Part shown: one piece after another, positions 1 through 9,188 of the stretch | How positions within the stretch are numbered: position 1 is the first letter of the stretch | Layout of the letters: each line of letters begins with the position of its first letter | Assembly (NCBI RefSeq): GCF_022483985.1 | Contig: NZ_JAKVME010000003.1 | Coordinates: 333,001 to 397,000, forward strand | DNA length: 64,000 nucleotides | Direction: 5' to 3' | Source: Acetobacter sp. | Lineage (GTDB): Bacteria > Pseudomonadota > Alphaproteobacteria > Acetobacterales > Acetobacteraceae | The notes under the pieces: generated by a model | What the model saw: only the letters and a program-made list of their open reading frames with translations | Told to the model about the DNA's origin: nothing | The model's database searches: none | Position numbers and translations under genes: made by a program

Positions 1-257
1 AGGGGGCGAACGATCACGCTTTCAAACAGGCTGGCCTTTGCATAGGGGTCGGCGGCGGCGAAGCCTTCGGCCTCCGCCTTGTCGGCGGCCTCCAGCATGA
101 CGATGCTGCCGCACGGTTTGCCGTCCGGTCCCATCATCGGACCTGCGAACTGGATGCGCTCGACATAGGTCTTGAGGTAGGCGAGGTGATCCGGGCGGGT
201 AGCCGAGCGGGTTTCGAACTGGCCGGGTTTGTCGGTGCAGATGATGGCGAACAGCAT
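1..257 (-). CDS. YciI family protein (partial, runs off window start)
   Basis: About 85 residues are visible from the start codon at 257, and the C-terminus lies outside the window. The N-terminus MLFAIICTDKPG, followed by an R-x2-HLAYL stretch and a GPMMGPDGKPCGS segment, is the usual YciI/YCII fold, a small ferredoxin-like alpha/beta barrel dimer with a conserved His-Asp pair. The reaction is not known for most family members. The gene is divergent from ccmC, and about 200 bp separate the two. Confidence 0.8.
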   Translation of the reverse strand, partial: MLFAIICTDKPGQFETRSATRPDHLAYLKTYVERIQFAGPMMGPDGKPCGSIVMLEAADKAEAEGFAAADPYAKASLFESVIVRP

Positions 258-458
258 AGAGGGCTCCGGGTTGAAATGAGGGAGTGCCGCCCATGCAGCG
301 GGCACCCCGTGCCAATATCCGCATGATAGTGTAGGAAGACAGCCCGCACGACCCCCTGCATGATCATCAGGGCCTGATTGCGTGCCGTCTTCCGTGCTCG
401 CGGGCGGTGCGCCATAAGGAATGGTTTACCCACATGGGCGTAATGATGCGCCCTGCCA

Positions 459-1256
459 ATGAACGGACGGACCTTGAGCGCGACGCCGACACTGACAGAG
501 CGGGCCGGAGCCCTGTTTCACCGCTATGCCAACCCCGGCCGCTTCCTGCGTCTGGGCGACAGGATCCAGCCCTGGCTGACATGGTCCGCCGTGATCATCA
601 CGCTGATCGGGCTGGGCTGGGGGCTGTTTTTCTCCCCCGCCGACTGGCAGCAGGGTGATTCCGTGCGCATTATGTATGTACATGTTCCCTGCGCCTGGCT
701 GTCGTCTTCCGGCTATTTCGCGCTGGCCGTCTGCTCGGTGCTGTCTCTGGTGTGGAAGCATCCGCTCGCCGATCTCGCCGCCGTCGAGATCGGGCCGGTC
801 GGTGCCTGCGTGACGGCGACCTGTCTGGCGACCGGCTCCCTGTGGGGCAAGCCGATGTGGGGCACATGGTGGGTGTGGGACGCCCGGCTGACCTCCGTGC
901 TGGTGCTGTTCTTTCTCTATCTCGGGCACATCGCCCTGATCCACGCTTTCGACGATCAGCAGCGCGGCTATCGTGCGGCGGCCATTCTGGCGCTGGCCGG
1001 AGCCGTGGATCTGCCGATCATCAAGTTCAGCGTGCAGTGGTGGAACACACTGCATCAGCCCGCCAGCATCACCCTGACTGGTGCGCCGACCATGTCGCAG
1101 ACCATGCTCTGGCCACTGCTGATTTCCACGCTGGGGTTTACGCTTGGGTTTGCCGCGATTGTTGTTGCGCGTCTCCGGGCTGGTGTGATGGAAAGCCGTA
1201 TCCGCAGTCTGCTCTCAAGCCCACGTCGGGCTTCATCCGGGGAAGCATCCGCATGA
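459..1256 (+). CDS. ccmC: Heme exporter protein CcmC
   Basis: This 265-residue integral membrane protein has about six helices. It is the CcmC component of System I cytochrome c maturation, which holds heme on the periplasmic side and hands it to CcmE. The tryptophan-rich WWD motif is visible as GKPMWGTWWVWDARLTS near residue 130, and a VHVPCAW segment precedes it. Length is typical. It opens a ccmCDEFGHI operon and its stop overlaps the ccmD start (ATGA). The ATP-binding and permease partners CcmA and CcmB are not encoded beside it. Confidence 0.95.
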   Translation: MNGRTLSATPTLTERAGALFHRYANPGRFLRLGDRIQPWLTWSAVIITLIGLGWGLFFSPADWQQGDSVRIMYVHVPCAWLSSSGYFALAVCSVLSLVWKHPLADLAAVEIGPVGACVTATCLATGSLWGKPMWGTWWVWDARLTSVLVLFFLYLGHIALIHAFDDQQRGYRAAAILALAGAVDLPIIKFSVQWWNTLHQPASITLTGAPTMSQTMLWPLLISTLGFTLGFAAIVVARLRAGVMESRIRSLLSSPRRASSGEASA

Positions 1257-1423
1257 CCCACCTGCCTTATATTCTGGCGTCCTACGGGCTGGCGGGCAGT
1301 CTGGCCGTCATACTGTCCGCTGGCGCAGCACTGCGCCTGAAGCGTGACAGGTTGAAACTGGCCTCGCTGGAAGCTGCCCGTGGCCGGGCCCAGAGTGGGA
1401 CACAGGGAGGACAACGCGCATGA
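1253..1423 (+). CDS. ccmD: Heme exporter protein CcmD
   Basis: A 56-residue single-span protein starting MTHLPYILASYG, followed by a hydrophobic helix and then a basic C-terminal tail. This is the normal architecture of CcmD, which stabilises the CcmC-CcmE complex and helps release holo-CcmE. The ATG at 1253 overlaps the ccmC stop by four bases, and its own stop overlaps the ccmE start, so translation is probably coupled. Identification rests mainly on position and topology, since CcmD sequences are poorly conserved. Confidence 0.85.
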   Translation: MTHLPYILASYGLAGSLAVILSAGAALRLKRDRLKLASLEAARGRAQSGTQGGQRA

Positions 1424-1932
1424 AACGCAAGACCCGCCGTCTCTGGCTTGTCATTGCCTGTGTCGCCGGACTGGGCACGGCCGCCGGTCTGACGCTTTCG
1501 GCCTTTTCCTCCAATATCCAGCTTTTCATGGCACCCTCTCAGGTGGTGGACCATCCTCCGGCGGCGGATCGCACGATCCGGCTTGGCGGCATGGTGGTGG
1601 CAGGATCGGTGAAGCGTGAGCGTCAGGGCGAAACGCCCATCAACCTGTTTCAGGTGACTGACGGGCAGGCCGCGGTGACCGTGCGCTTCGAGGGCATCCT
1701 GCCGGACCTGTTCCGCGAGGGGCAGAGCGTGGTGGCCGTGGGCTCTCTGGAGCCTGACAAGACCTTCGTGGCGTCCGAAGTGCTGGCCAAGCATGATGAG
1801 ACCTACATGCCGAAGGAAGTGGCGGAAGCGTTGCAGAAATCCGGGAAATGGAACCCGAAATTCGGGCCTCCACCCGATGCGGCAAGCTGGAACGCCATGA
1901 CCGGCAAGGATACAGCGGCCGGAAAGAACTGA
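1420..1932 (+). CDS. ccmE: Cytochrome c-type biogenesis heme chaperone CcmE
   Basis: A 170-residue periplasmic heme chaperone anchored by one N-terminal helix (residues about 8-30) and carrying an OB-fold domain. The heme-attachment segment LAKHDETYMPKE places the covalent heme ligand at His125 with the conserved downstream Tyr (Y129). It receives heme from CcmC and delivers it to CcmF. The C-terminal tail is longer than the shortest homologues. It overlaps ccmD. A gap of 139 bp holding a palindromic repeat separates it from ccmF. Confidence 0.95.
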   Translation: MKRKTRRLWLVIACVAGLGTAAGLTLSAFSSNIQLFMAPSQVVDHPPAADRTIRLGGMVVAGSVKRERQGETPINLFQVTDGQAAVTVRFEGILPDLFREGQSVVAVGSLEPDKTFVASEVLAKHDETYMPKEVAEALQKSGKWNPKFGPPPDAASWNAMTGKDTAAGKN

Positions 1933-1988
1933 TGCCTTCCCTCTGTCTGTTCTCCAAGAGCAATCTCTACCCGATTCAATTTCATGCA

Positions 1989-2018
1989 CGGTTTCCAAAG
2001 GTGAGCCTTTGGCGGGGG
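1989..2018. repeat. REP-like palindromic element, copy 1
   Basis: The reverse strand reads CCCCGCCAAAGGC, a short spacer, then CCTTTGGAAACC, giving a hairpin. The same core occurs at 13487-13517 and 34276-34308. It lies inside the ccmE-ccmF gap, where it could modulate processing or polarity of the operon mRNA. Confidence 0.6.
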
Positions 2019-2071
2019 CCAAGGGGGAGAGCCCCTATTCCCGGTATATCCAAAAAGAGAAGTGAGGCCGT

Positions 2072-4051
2072 ATGAGCCCCGAACTTGGTCGTTTCGCGCT
2101 GGCGCTGGCCTGCGTGTTCGCGCTGGCGCAGGCTATCCTGCCGGTGCTGGGCGCACGCAGGCGAGACCGTCGCCTGATGGCGCTCGCCCCCGGTCTGGCG
2201 CTGGGGCAACTCATCGCGCTGGTCGCCTCCTTCCTCTGCCTTGTGAATGCAGCGGTGACCAACGACTTCTCGGTGGCCAACATTCTTGAGAACAGTTCGG
2301 TGACCAAGCCGCTGCTCTACAAGATCACCGGCGTCTGGGGGAATCATGAAGGGTCCATCCTGCTCTGGGCGCTGATTCTGGGCATCTGCGGTGCAGCGGT
2401 GGCGGCGTTCGGGCGCAATCTGCCGTCCGCCCTGCGGGCGCGGGTGATTGGTGTGCTGGGTGGCGTAGCCGCCGGGTTCGAACTGTTCTGCCTGACAACG
2501 TCCGATCCGTTCGACCGGGTCTGGCCCGCGCCGCTCGACGGACAGGGCATGAACCCGCTGTTGCAGGACCCTGGCCTCGCGTTTCATCCGCCGATTCTCT
2601 ACACCGGCTATGTCGGATTCGCCGTGCCGTTCGCCTTCGCCATTGCCGCGCTGATGGAAGGACGCGTCGATGCGGCATGGGGACGCTGGGTGCGCCCGTG
2701 GGCCGTGGCGGCGTGGTGCTTCCTGACCTGCGGCATCGCGCTCGGGTCATGGTGGTCCTACTATGTGCTCGGCTGGGGTGGTTACTGGTTCTGGGACCCG
2801 GTGGAGAATGCCTCGCTGATTCCATGGCTGTCCGGCACGGCGCTGATGCACTCCGCCATCGTGGTCGAGAAGCGCGAGGCGCTGAAAATCTGGACCGTCC
2901 TGCTGGCCATTGGCACCTTCTCCTTCTCGCTCTCCGGCACATTCCTCGTGCGCTCAGGCATCCTCAACTCGGTCCACGCCTTCGCGCAGGACCCGGCGCG
3001 CGGCATCTTCATTCTCGCCCTGCTGGGACTGGTCATCGGCGGATCGCTGGCGCTGTTCGCATGGCGCGCTCCGTCTCTGACCAGTGGCGGCCTGTTCGCC
3101 CCGGTTTCGCGGGAAGGCTCGCTGGTGCTGAACAACATCCTGCTGTGCTCGATCTGCGCCGTGGTGCTGACCGGCACGATGTATCCGCCGTTCATGTCGC
3201 TGCTGTTCGGCAAGACGATTTCGGTCGGCAAGCCCTTCTTTGATGCGGCCACCATTCCGCTGGCCATCCCGCTGTTCACCTTCATGGGGTTCGGGCCGAT
3301 GCTGCCGTGGAAGCGGGCGCAGCTCTGGCCGGTTCTCAGACGCCTGTGGGTCGCGGCGCTGGCCACACTGGCCGCGTTTGGCGTGACGGTAATCGGGCTT
3401 TCGGGCGTGCTCCCAATCCTGTGCGCGACGATGGCGGTATGGATCATCGGTTCCAGCCTGACAGACATTGCCGGTCGGCTGGCGCTGTTCCGCGTGTCGT
3501 TTTCGCAGAGCATCCAGCGGGCGAAGTCCCTGCCACGCTCCGCGTTCGGTGCGGCGCTGGCGCATATTGGTGTGGGCGTGAGCGTGCTGGGTCTGGCGGT
3601 CATGTCGCAGGCCCAGCACAAGATCGTTGAAGTCCATGTCGGCCAGAAGGAAGAGCTTGCCGGCTATGAGTGGACCCTGACGGATGTCCGGACGGTGCCG
3701 GGACCGAACTACATGGCCATGGTGGCGACCATGGAAATCCGCCACAACGGGCGTCTGGTGACGGTGATGCATCCGTCCAAGCGCAGCTTCAACATGCAGA
3801 ACCAGACGACGACCGAAGTGTCGATCCACACCAATGGTCTGTCCGATCTGTATGGTGTGATCGGGGACAAGCATGGGCCGGACAGCAATCCGACTTATGT
3901 CTTGCGTCTTCACTATAATCCGCTTGCGCCGTGGATGTGGTTCGGGGCGCTGATCATGGCGATGGGCGGGGCGCTATCCCTGTCTGATCGTCGCATGCGC
4001 GTGGGTGCTCCGAGACGGGCTCCGGCTCCAGATATGGTGGCAGCAGAATGA
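2072..4051 (+). CDS. ccmF: Cytochrome c heme lyase subunit CcmF
   Basis: This 659-residue polytopic protein is the core of the heme ligation complex that attaches heme to apocytochrome CXXCH thiols in the periplasm. The WWD motif is visible as GGYWFWDPVENASLIPWL near residue 240. Other family signatures are WGNHEGSILLWALILG near residue 90 and GMNPLLQDPGLAFHPPILY near residue 160. Length matches the family. The stop overlaps the ccmG start (ATGA). Together with CcmG, CcmH and CcmI it forms the apocytochrome reduction and ligation module. Confidence 0.97.
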   Translation: MSPELGRFALALACVFALAQAILPVLGARRRDRRLMALAPGLALGQLIALVASFLCLVNAAVTNDFSVANILENSSVTKPLLYKITGVWGNHEGSILLWALILGICGAAVAAFGRNLPSALRARVIGVLGGVAAGFELFCLTTSDPFDRVWPAPLDGQGMNPLLQDPGLAFHPPILYTGYVGFAVPFAFAIAALMEGRVDAAWGRWVRPWAVAAWCFLTCGIALGSWWSYYVLGWGGYWFWDPVENASLIPWLSGTALMHSAIVVEKREALKIWTVLLAIGTFSFSLSGTFLVRSGILNSVHAFAQDPARGIFILALLGLVIGGSLALFAWRAPSLTSGGLFAPVSREGSLVLNNILLCSICAVVLTGTMYPPFMSLLFGKTISVGKPFFDAATIPLAIPLFTFMGFGPMLPWKRAQLWPVLRRLWVAALATLAAFGVTVIGLSGVLPILCATMAVWIIGSSLTDIAGRLALFRVSFSQSIQRAKSLPRSAFGAALAHIGVGVSVLGLAVMSQAQHKIVEVHVGQKEELAGYEWTLTDVRTVPGPNYMAMVATMEIRHNGRLVTVMHPSKRSFNMQNQTTTEVSIHTNGLSDLYGVIGDKHGPDSNPTYVLRLHYNPLAPWMWFGALIMAMGGALSLSDRRMRVGAPRRAPAPDMVAAE

Positions 4052-4641
4052 GCAGTGAACAAACTCCGGCAGACTGTCAGAACGCTGTCACGCGGCGGCG
4101 TATTCTTTTTGGTGGCCCATTGTTGATTGGGGCAGGACTCTGCGGTGCGGCGTTCTGGAAAATGCTGTCCGGGATGCAGACAGGCTCGTTCAATCCGCAC
4201 GATATCAACGCGCCGGTGACCGGGCGACCGGTTCCGGACTTCAAGCTGCCGGATCAGACACCCGGCACGGGGTTTGCGACGGCTGATCTGAAGGCGCTGA
4301 CCAGACCGGTCCTGATCAACTTCTTTGCTTCATGGTGCATCCCCTGCATCGCGGAGATGGAGGCTCTTCTCGCACTTCAGAAGCAGTTGCCGATCTGGGG
4401 TATCGCATACAAGGACAAGCCGGAGAATGCGGCGGGTCTGCTGAAGCATGCGGGCAATCCCTATGCCCGTATCGGCAGCGATCGTGATGGTCGTGTGGCC
4501 ATCGACTGGGGCGTCTCCGGTGTGCCTGAAAGCTTTCTGATCGCGCCCGGCGGCATGATCGTCTGGCATAGCGCGGCGGGGCTCGACAGCCCCGAGGTGA
4601 GCGACGGCCTGAAGAACGCGCTGAAGGCTGTGGGCGGATGA
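4048..4641 (+). CDS. ccmG: Thiol:disulfide interchange protein CcmG/DsbE
   Basis: This 197-residue membrane-anchored periplasmic thioredoxin has a TM helix at about residues 19-40. The active site WCIPC has Cys97 and Cys100, preceded by NFFAS. The family-typical GVSGVPESFLIAPGG stretch contains the cis-proline loop. It reduces the apocytochrome c CXXCH disulfide, or CcmH, before heme ligation. It overlaps both ccmF and ccmH by four bases, consistent with one operon. Confidence 0.95.
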   Translation: MSSEQTPADCQNAVTRRRILFGGPLLIGAGLCGAAFWKMLSGMQTGSFNPHDINAPVTGRPVPDFKLPDQTPGTGFATADLKALTRPVLINFFASWCIPCIAEMEALLALQKQLPIWGIAYKDKPENAAGLLKHAGNPYARIGSDRDGRVAIDWGVSGVPESFLIAPGGMIVWHSAAGLDSPEVSDGLKNALKAVGG

Positions 4642-5123
4642 GGGCTCGGTTGCGCGTGAAGGCAGCGTTCAGGCTGAAGACTGCCCTGCTGCTGGTCTGC
4701 CTGTCCGCGCCTGTCATGGCGTGGGCGGTCGATGATCCGTCCGAGATGCTGCCTGATCCGAAGCAGGAACGGCAGGCCGAGGCGATCGGGGCGCAGCTCC
4801 GCTGTCTGGTGTGTCAGAACGAGTCGATCGAGGATAGCAGCGCTGGTCTGGCGCGGGATCTCCGCAAGGTGGTGCGCGAGCATGTCGCCAAGGGCGAGAA
4901 CAGCCAGCAGGTCATAGACTGGATGGTGGCGCGGTATGGCAACTTCATCCGACTGAGTCCGCCGGTGACGGTTGCGACGCTGCTGCTCTGGGGTATGCCG
5001 GTTCTGGCCTTGCTTGTCGGCATCGTGTCGGCTGTGATGATTTTCCGCCGTCGCACGGTGGCTCCCACGCCGCTGAGCGAAGCTGAGCAGGCGCGGCTCA
5101 GGGAGCTTGGCGATGGCCAGTAA
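4638..5123 (+). CDS. ccmH: Cytochrome c-type biogenesis protein CcmH/CycL
   Basis: A 161-residue protein with an N-terminal signal segment (about residues 13-30), the diagnostic periplasmic motif LRCLVCQNESIEDS (Cys56 and Cys59), and a C-terminal TM helix (about residues 112-135). It is the short CcmH form without the fused TPR domain; that part is encoded separately by the next gene. The protein takes part in thiol exchange with CcmG and apocytochrome. Confidence 0.95.
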   Translation: MRARLRVKAAFRLKTALLLVCLSAPVMAWAVDDPSEMLPDPKQERQAEAIGAQLRCLVCQNESIEDSSAGLARDLRKVVREHVAKGENSQQVIDWMVARYGNFIRLSPPVTVATLLLWGMPVLALLVGIVSAVMIFRRRTVAPTPLSEAEQARLRELGDGQ

Positions 5124-5156
5124 CTTCTCTTCTGCCTTTTGCCCCGGATGTGATTT

Positions 5157-5885
5157 ATGATCTGGCCCAGCATTGCCCTCCTGAGCGCGATGACGCTTCT
5201 GCCTGCCGGCTTTACCCTGTGGCGTCGCGCCGTCGCCCGGGATGAGCGGAGCACGGCTCTGGCGCTGCATGAAGCGCAACTGGTCGAGCTGGATCGTGAT
5301 CTGGATATCGGCATGATCGCGCCGTCCGAGCATGGCATCGCCCGGCTTGAGATTCAGCGGCGGATTCTGGCCGCCGACCGGGCTCCGGCGAACATGGTGG
5401 ACCGGGCCGGACGTGTGAAAACCATTCTGGCTCTGCTGCTGATTCCGCTGGTGGCGATTGCGCTTTACTGGACGGGCGGTCATCCGGGCTTTCCGGCCCA
5501 GCCCCTGCAACCTCGTCTAGAAGCTTTAGCTCAGCGTGACATGCGTGCGAACAGAGTCATCGACCAGCTCAAGGACGCCCTGTCGAAAATGTCGGTGAAC
5601 GACCCGCAGCTCAGGCAGGGTTACATCCTGCTGGGGCAGGCCGAAGCGTCACGGGGGCATGATCAGGCCGCCATGGCAGCATGGCGCAGGGCGCTGGAGC
5701 TGCGGTTTGAGCCGGATCTGGCGATTGAACTGGCGGAAGCACAGGTCAGGGCTGAAAGGCATATCGGCGCGGCCAGTCTCGCGCTTTATCAGCGGGCGCT
5801 GGACGCGGCGCCGAAGGACGCCCCCTGGCGGCAGGCGGTCGAGCAGCGGATTGCACAGGGCGAGCACGAGCAGGAACAGCCCTGA
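5157..5885 (+). CDS. ccmI: Cytochrome c biogenesis protein CcmI/CycH
   Basis: A 242-residue protein with an N-terminal TM helix, a short cytoplasmic coiled-coil-like loop (LVELDRDLDIGMIAPSE is typical of CcmI), a second TM helix near residues 87-105, and then a periplasmic TPR-like region (GYILLGQAEASRGHDQAAMAAWRRAL). It is the apocytochrome chaperone of the ligation complex. It starts 33 bp after ccmH and ends the operon. Confidence 0.9.
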   Translation: MIWPSIALLSAMTLLPAGFTLWRRAVARDERSTALALHEAQLVELDRDLDIGMIAPSEHGIARLEIQRRILAADRAPANMVDRAGRVKTILALLLIPLVAIALYWTGGHPGFPAQPLQPRLEALAQRDMRANRVIDQLKDALSKMSVNDPQLRQGYILLGQAEASRGHDQAAMAAWRRALELRFEPDLAIELAEAQVRAERHIGAASLALYQRALDAAPKDAPWRQAVEQRIAQGEHEQEQP

Positions 5886-6122
5886 GACCGGCCTGTCAGG
5901 TTTCCCTGTGATGTCACAAAAGAGTGCCGATTCTTTTTTGAAACACGGCCGTCTGCGGGACAAAACCGTTTTGATTACAAGAGTGTAAGCTTCCGTGCGC
6001 TTGTCGACGAGACTGTTTTGCGGGCAGTCTGCACACCCTTTCTGGAAAGAGACGTCCTGTCTCGTTCTTGATCCAGATGATTTTGGCCTTTATGTGGCGG
6101 TAATCTTTGGAAGCCCCGGTTT

Positions 6123-7334
6123 ATGGACCAGACAGTCATTCCTTCTACGGTAGATCATACACGCGCCGTATTCCCGGAAGGGTTGACGCTCGACTGCGGG
6201 TCCGTGCTCGCGCCGGTGGAAATCGCCTACCGGACCTATGGCACCCTGTCGCCTGAACGGAACAATGCGATCCTCATCTGTCATGCCCTGACCGGGGATC
6301 AGTATGTGGCCGAGACCCAGCCGGTGACGGGAAAATCCGGCTGGTGGGAGCGCATGGTCGGGCCGGGAAAGCCGATTGATACCGACAGATTTTTCGTCAT
6401 CTGTTCGAACGTGCTCGGCGGCTGCATGGGGTCGACGGGGCCTCGTTCCCTTCGCACTGTGACCGGCGAAAACGGCGAGAGCCGGGAAGAGCCGTGGGGG
6501 ACCGACTTTCCACCGATCACCATCCGCGACATGGTGCGGGCGCAGCGGTTGCTGGTAAGACAGTTTGGAATCGACAGGCTTTTCGCGGTAATCGGCGGTT
6601 CGATGGGAGGGATGCAGGTCCTTGAGTGGGCGGCGACCTATCCCGACATGGTGTTTGCCGCCATGCCGATTGCGACCGCGCCTTTCCATTCCGCCCAGAA
6701 TATTGCGTTCAATGAGGTCAGCCGACAGGCGATTTTTGCCGATCCGGACTGGCATGGAGGACGCTACTGGGAAACGGACGCCATTCCGGCTCGCGGACTG
6801 GCTGTCGCGAGGATGATGGCGCACATCACCTATCTGTCCGAGGAGGCCCTGACCCGGAAGTTCGGTCGGCGGGTGCGCCGGTGTGACGAACCGGTTGTCG
6901 GAAGTCCTACCCCCGGCGCGTTATCCACATTCGGCGAGATTTTCGAGGTCGAGTCCTATCTGCGTCATCAGGGCTCGACATTCGTGCGGCGTTTTGACGC
7001 CAATTCCTACCTCACCATCACCCGGGCGATGGACTGGATGGATCTGGGCATGGAGCATGACGGCGATTGCGCCGGGCCATTCCGGGAAACCAGAACCCGG
7101 TTCTGTGTCGTCTGCTTCTCTTCGGACTGGCTGTTTCCCACCTCCCAGTCCCGGATCATCGTGCGGGCCCTGACCCGGGCGGCGGCGAATGTCTCTTTCG
7201 TCGAGATTGAAAGCGACAAGGGACACGATGCGTTCCTGCTGGACGAGCCTGATTTCGACCGTACGGTCGTTGGCTTTCTGAATGGGGCCGCGGAACATGC
7301 GGGTCTGTTTCCCCGGACGTTGAAAGGGCATTGA
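6123..7334 (+). CDS. metX: Homoserine O-acetyltransferase MetX
   Basis: A 403-residue alpha/beta hydrolase that acylates L-homoserine in methionine biosynthesis. The nucleophile elbow GGSMGGMQ has Ser160. The triad is completed near SSDWLFP (Asp) and DKGHDAFLL (His), and an [12 protein letters not shown] segment near residue 97 is characteristic. Acetyl versus succinyl donor cannot be decided with certainty from motifs alone. It is paired with metW one base downstream. The 237 bp upstream hold the promoter, and no recognisable SAM riboswitch was found there. Confidence 0.95.
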   Translation: MDQTVIPSTVDHTRAVFPEGLTLDCGSVLAPVEIAYRTYGTLSPERNNAILICHALTGDQYVAETQPVTGKSGWWERMVGPGKPIDTDRFFVICSNVLGGCMGSTGPRSLRTVTGENGESREEPWGTDFPPITIRDMVRAQRLLVRQFGIDRLFAVIGGSMGGMQVLEWAATYPDMVFAAMPIATAPFHSAQNIAFNEVSRQAIFADPDWHGGRYWETDAIPARGLAVARMMAHITYLSEEALTRKFGRRVRRCDEPVVGSPTPGALSTFGEIFEVESYLRHQGSTFVRRFDANSYLTITRAMDWMDLGMEHDGDCAGPFRETRTRFCVVCFSSDWLFPTSQSRIIVRALTRAAANVSFVEIESDKGHDAFLLDEPDFDRTVVGFLNGAAEHAGLFPRTLKGH

Positions 7335-7335
7335 A

Positions 7336-7938
7336 ATGCGTCTTGACCAGCGTCTGATCGCAAAGATGATCACGCCCGGCACGCGGGTTCTGGACATTGG
7401 AAGCGGTGATGGCACCCTGATCGATCATCTTTTTCGCACGCGGGGATGTGATGCGCGCGGGATCGAGATCGATATGGGAGAAGTTACGCGCTCCGTGGCG
7501 CATGGTCTGCCGGTGGTGCACGGAGACGCCGACCACGATCTGGCGCATTATCCGGATAACAGCTTTGACTATGTCGTCCTGCAACGCACGTTGCAGGCGG
7601 TCGAGCGGCCTCGTGAGGTCCTGCGTCAGATGCTGCGGATCGGACGATATGCGATCGTGTCTTTTCCGAATTTCGGTCATTGGGAGATGCGCCTGAAACT
7701 GCTGCTCAGCGGCAGGATGCCCAATACGGCGGTCTGGCACACGCCGTGGTACGCCACGCCCAACATTCATCCTTGCACGATCAGGGATTTTCTCGCGCTC
7801 TGCGACGAGGATGGCTATCGTGTGCATGAATGGATGGCCATTGATGAGGAAGGTGACCGCGCGCCGTGGCGACGGTCGATTCGGCTTGCGAATCTTTTCG
7901 GCGAGCAGGCGCTTTTTCGTCTCGGCAAAGGGAATTGA
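7336..7938 (+). CDS. metW: Methionine biosynthesis protein MetW
   Basis: A 200-residue class I SAM-methyltransferase-fold protein. The glycine-rich SAM-binding motif VLDIGSGDGTLIDHL lies at about residues 17-31, and a GIEIDMGEV acidic loop follows. MetW is the standard partner of MetX in alphaproteobacteria and is thought to stimulate homoserine acetylation. Translation is probably coupled to metX (one-base gap) and to the following kinase gene, whose TTG start overlaps the metW stop. Confidence 0.93.
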   Translation: MRLDQRLIAKMITPGTRVLDIGSGDGTLIDHLFRTRGCDARGIEIDMGEVTRSVAHGLPVVHGDADHDLAHYPDNSFDYVVLQRTLQAVERPREVLRQMLRIGRYAIVSFPNFGHWEMRLKLLLSGRMPNTAVWHTPWYATPNIHPCTIRDFLALCDEDGYRVHEWMAIDEEGDRAPWRRSIRLANLFGEQALFRLGKGN

Positions 7939-8837
7939 CCAACCCGTCAACGCTTCTGGTCGCAATCGATGCCGGTGCGACAAAAACAGCCCTGCGTATT
8001 GCGACGCCTTCCGGGGATGTGCTGGGTGAAGGGTTCGGAGGGCCTGCCAATATTGCAACTTCCGTGGAGCAGGCGGCAAAATCCATGGAAACCGCCTTGC
8101 GTGACGCGGTGCGGAGTGCGGGTCTGGACGAAGAAGCCCTGCATGATGGCGCGGTGCAATGGATTGCCGCAGCGGGTGCTGCGGGTGCCGAAGTCGCTGG
8201 ATGTACCGAAAAACTGAAAGAGCTTCTGCCGTATTTAACGATTTTTGACGTTCGGACCGATGCCTACACCTCCTGTCTCGGAGCTCATGGAGGCGAGGAT
8301 GGGGCGATTGTCGCCATCGGCACGGGCAGCGTTGGTTATGCTATTCGTGGCGATCGTAATCATCGTGTTGGCGGATGGGGTTTTCCGCAGGATGATGAAG
8401 GCGGCGGAGCCCGGATTGGTCTTGAGGCGGTGCGTCACATGCTTGCGGCGTCTGACGGCCGGGCAACCGAGAGCGCTCTTTCTGTTTCTGTACGACGTTA
8501 TCTGCAAGAATTCGGAAAAGATCCCATGACGTGGAGCGTCGGAGCGTCAGCGGCGGATTTTGCTGTTCTGGCTCCCGTTGTTTTGCGGGCTGCTGAAAAC
8601 GGATGCGATGTGGCCGCAAATCTTCTTGAAAATGCAGGGCGGGCTATTGCCGTTCTTGTGAATGCCTTGCTGAGGGAGGAGGGATTTTCTGAATTGAAGG
8701 TTGCTTTTACCGGTGGCCTCGCATCGGCGCTTTTGCCATGGTGTCCTCAGGCCGTCAGGGATAAGGGTGCGCTCTGTCAGGGAACATCTCTTGATGGCGC
8801 GATGAGGCTGGCCATGGAGCGGATCTGCATGGTGTAG
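7935..8837 (+). CDS. BadF/BadG/BcrA/BcrD-type ATPase, probable N-acetylglucosamine kinase
   Basis: A sugar-kinase/Hsc70-fold protein of 300 residues. The N-terminal phosphate-1 loop AIDAGATKTALRIA, the central AIGTGSVGYAI phosphate-2 loop and the downstream GGWGFPQDDEGGGARIG segment match the GlcNAc kinase-like members of the BadF family. The TTG at 7935, overlapping the metW stop (TTGA), is chosen because it places the nucleotide loop near residue 10. An upstream in-frame GTG at 7866 would add residues buried inside metW. It probably recycles amino sugars from peptidoglycan or chitin; the substrate is inferred. Confidence 0.8.
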   Translation: MTNPSTLLVAIDAGATKTALRIATPSGDVLGEGFGGPANIATSVEQAAKSMETALRDAVRSAGLDEEALHDGAVQWIAAAGAAGAEVAGCTEKLKELLPYLTIFDVRTDAYTSCLGAHGGEDGAIVAIGTGSVGYAIRGDRNHRVGGWGFPQDDEGGGARIGLEAVRHMLAASDGRATESALSVSVRRYLQEFGKDPMTWSVGASAADFAVLAPVVLRAAENGCDVAANLLENAGRAIAVLVNALLREEGFSELKVAFTGGLASALLPWCPQAVRDKGALCQGTSLDGAMRLAMERICMV

Positions 8838-9188
8838 GTGTTTTTTCTTTCCGCTGTTGCCGGAATTCACCTGTGTAAAATCAGGAAATCTGCAAAAATA
8901 CCGTGTTTCGAAGTGTGAATTTGGTCTGTGTGGCTTGAGCCACAGCCAAAAATGATGTAGAGGTCGTACAGTTTCTGTGAACAACTTGTTAAAACAAGCT
9001 GTGATATCAGTCTCATACAAATTGTTTATATATCTCCAGAAACAGCAGAACGATCCTGTAGCCTCCCAGGGAAGGTTGCTACAGGCTCAGCCGTTGATGG
9101 ACAGGAATTCATTGCATAGGGATGTGTCATCAGACGCAGACTGTGTGAAGCTTTTTCCCTGTGGTATTCCGAGAGGTGTCTTCGCTCA
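8838..9188 (+). promoter_or_regulatory. Long leader region upstream of rhlE with three inverted repeats
   Basis: These 351 bp contain no gene. Three perfect inverted repeats are visible: TGTGGCT-AGCCACA near 8929-8944, ACTTGTT-AACAAGT near 8982-8998, and CTGTAGC-GCTACAG at 9055-9083. The stretch is more AT-rich than its flanks and probably holds the rhlE promoter and a structured 5' UTR, as is common for cold- or growth-regulated RNA helicase genes. The function is inferred. Confidence 0.4.

Noticed and set aside
5886..6122. Possible SAM riboswitch upstream of metX
   Set aside because: The conserved SAM-II or SAM-I core elements were looked for and not found.
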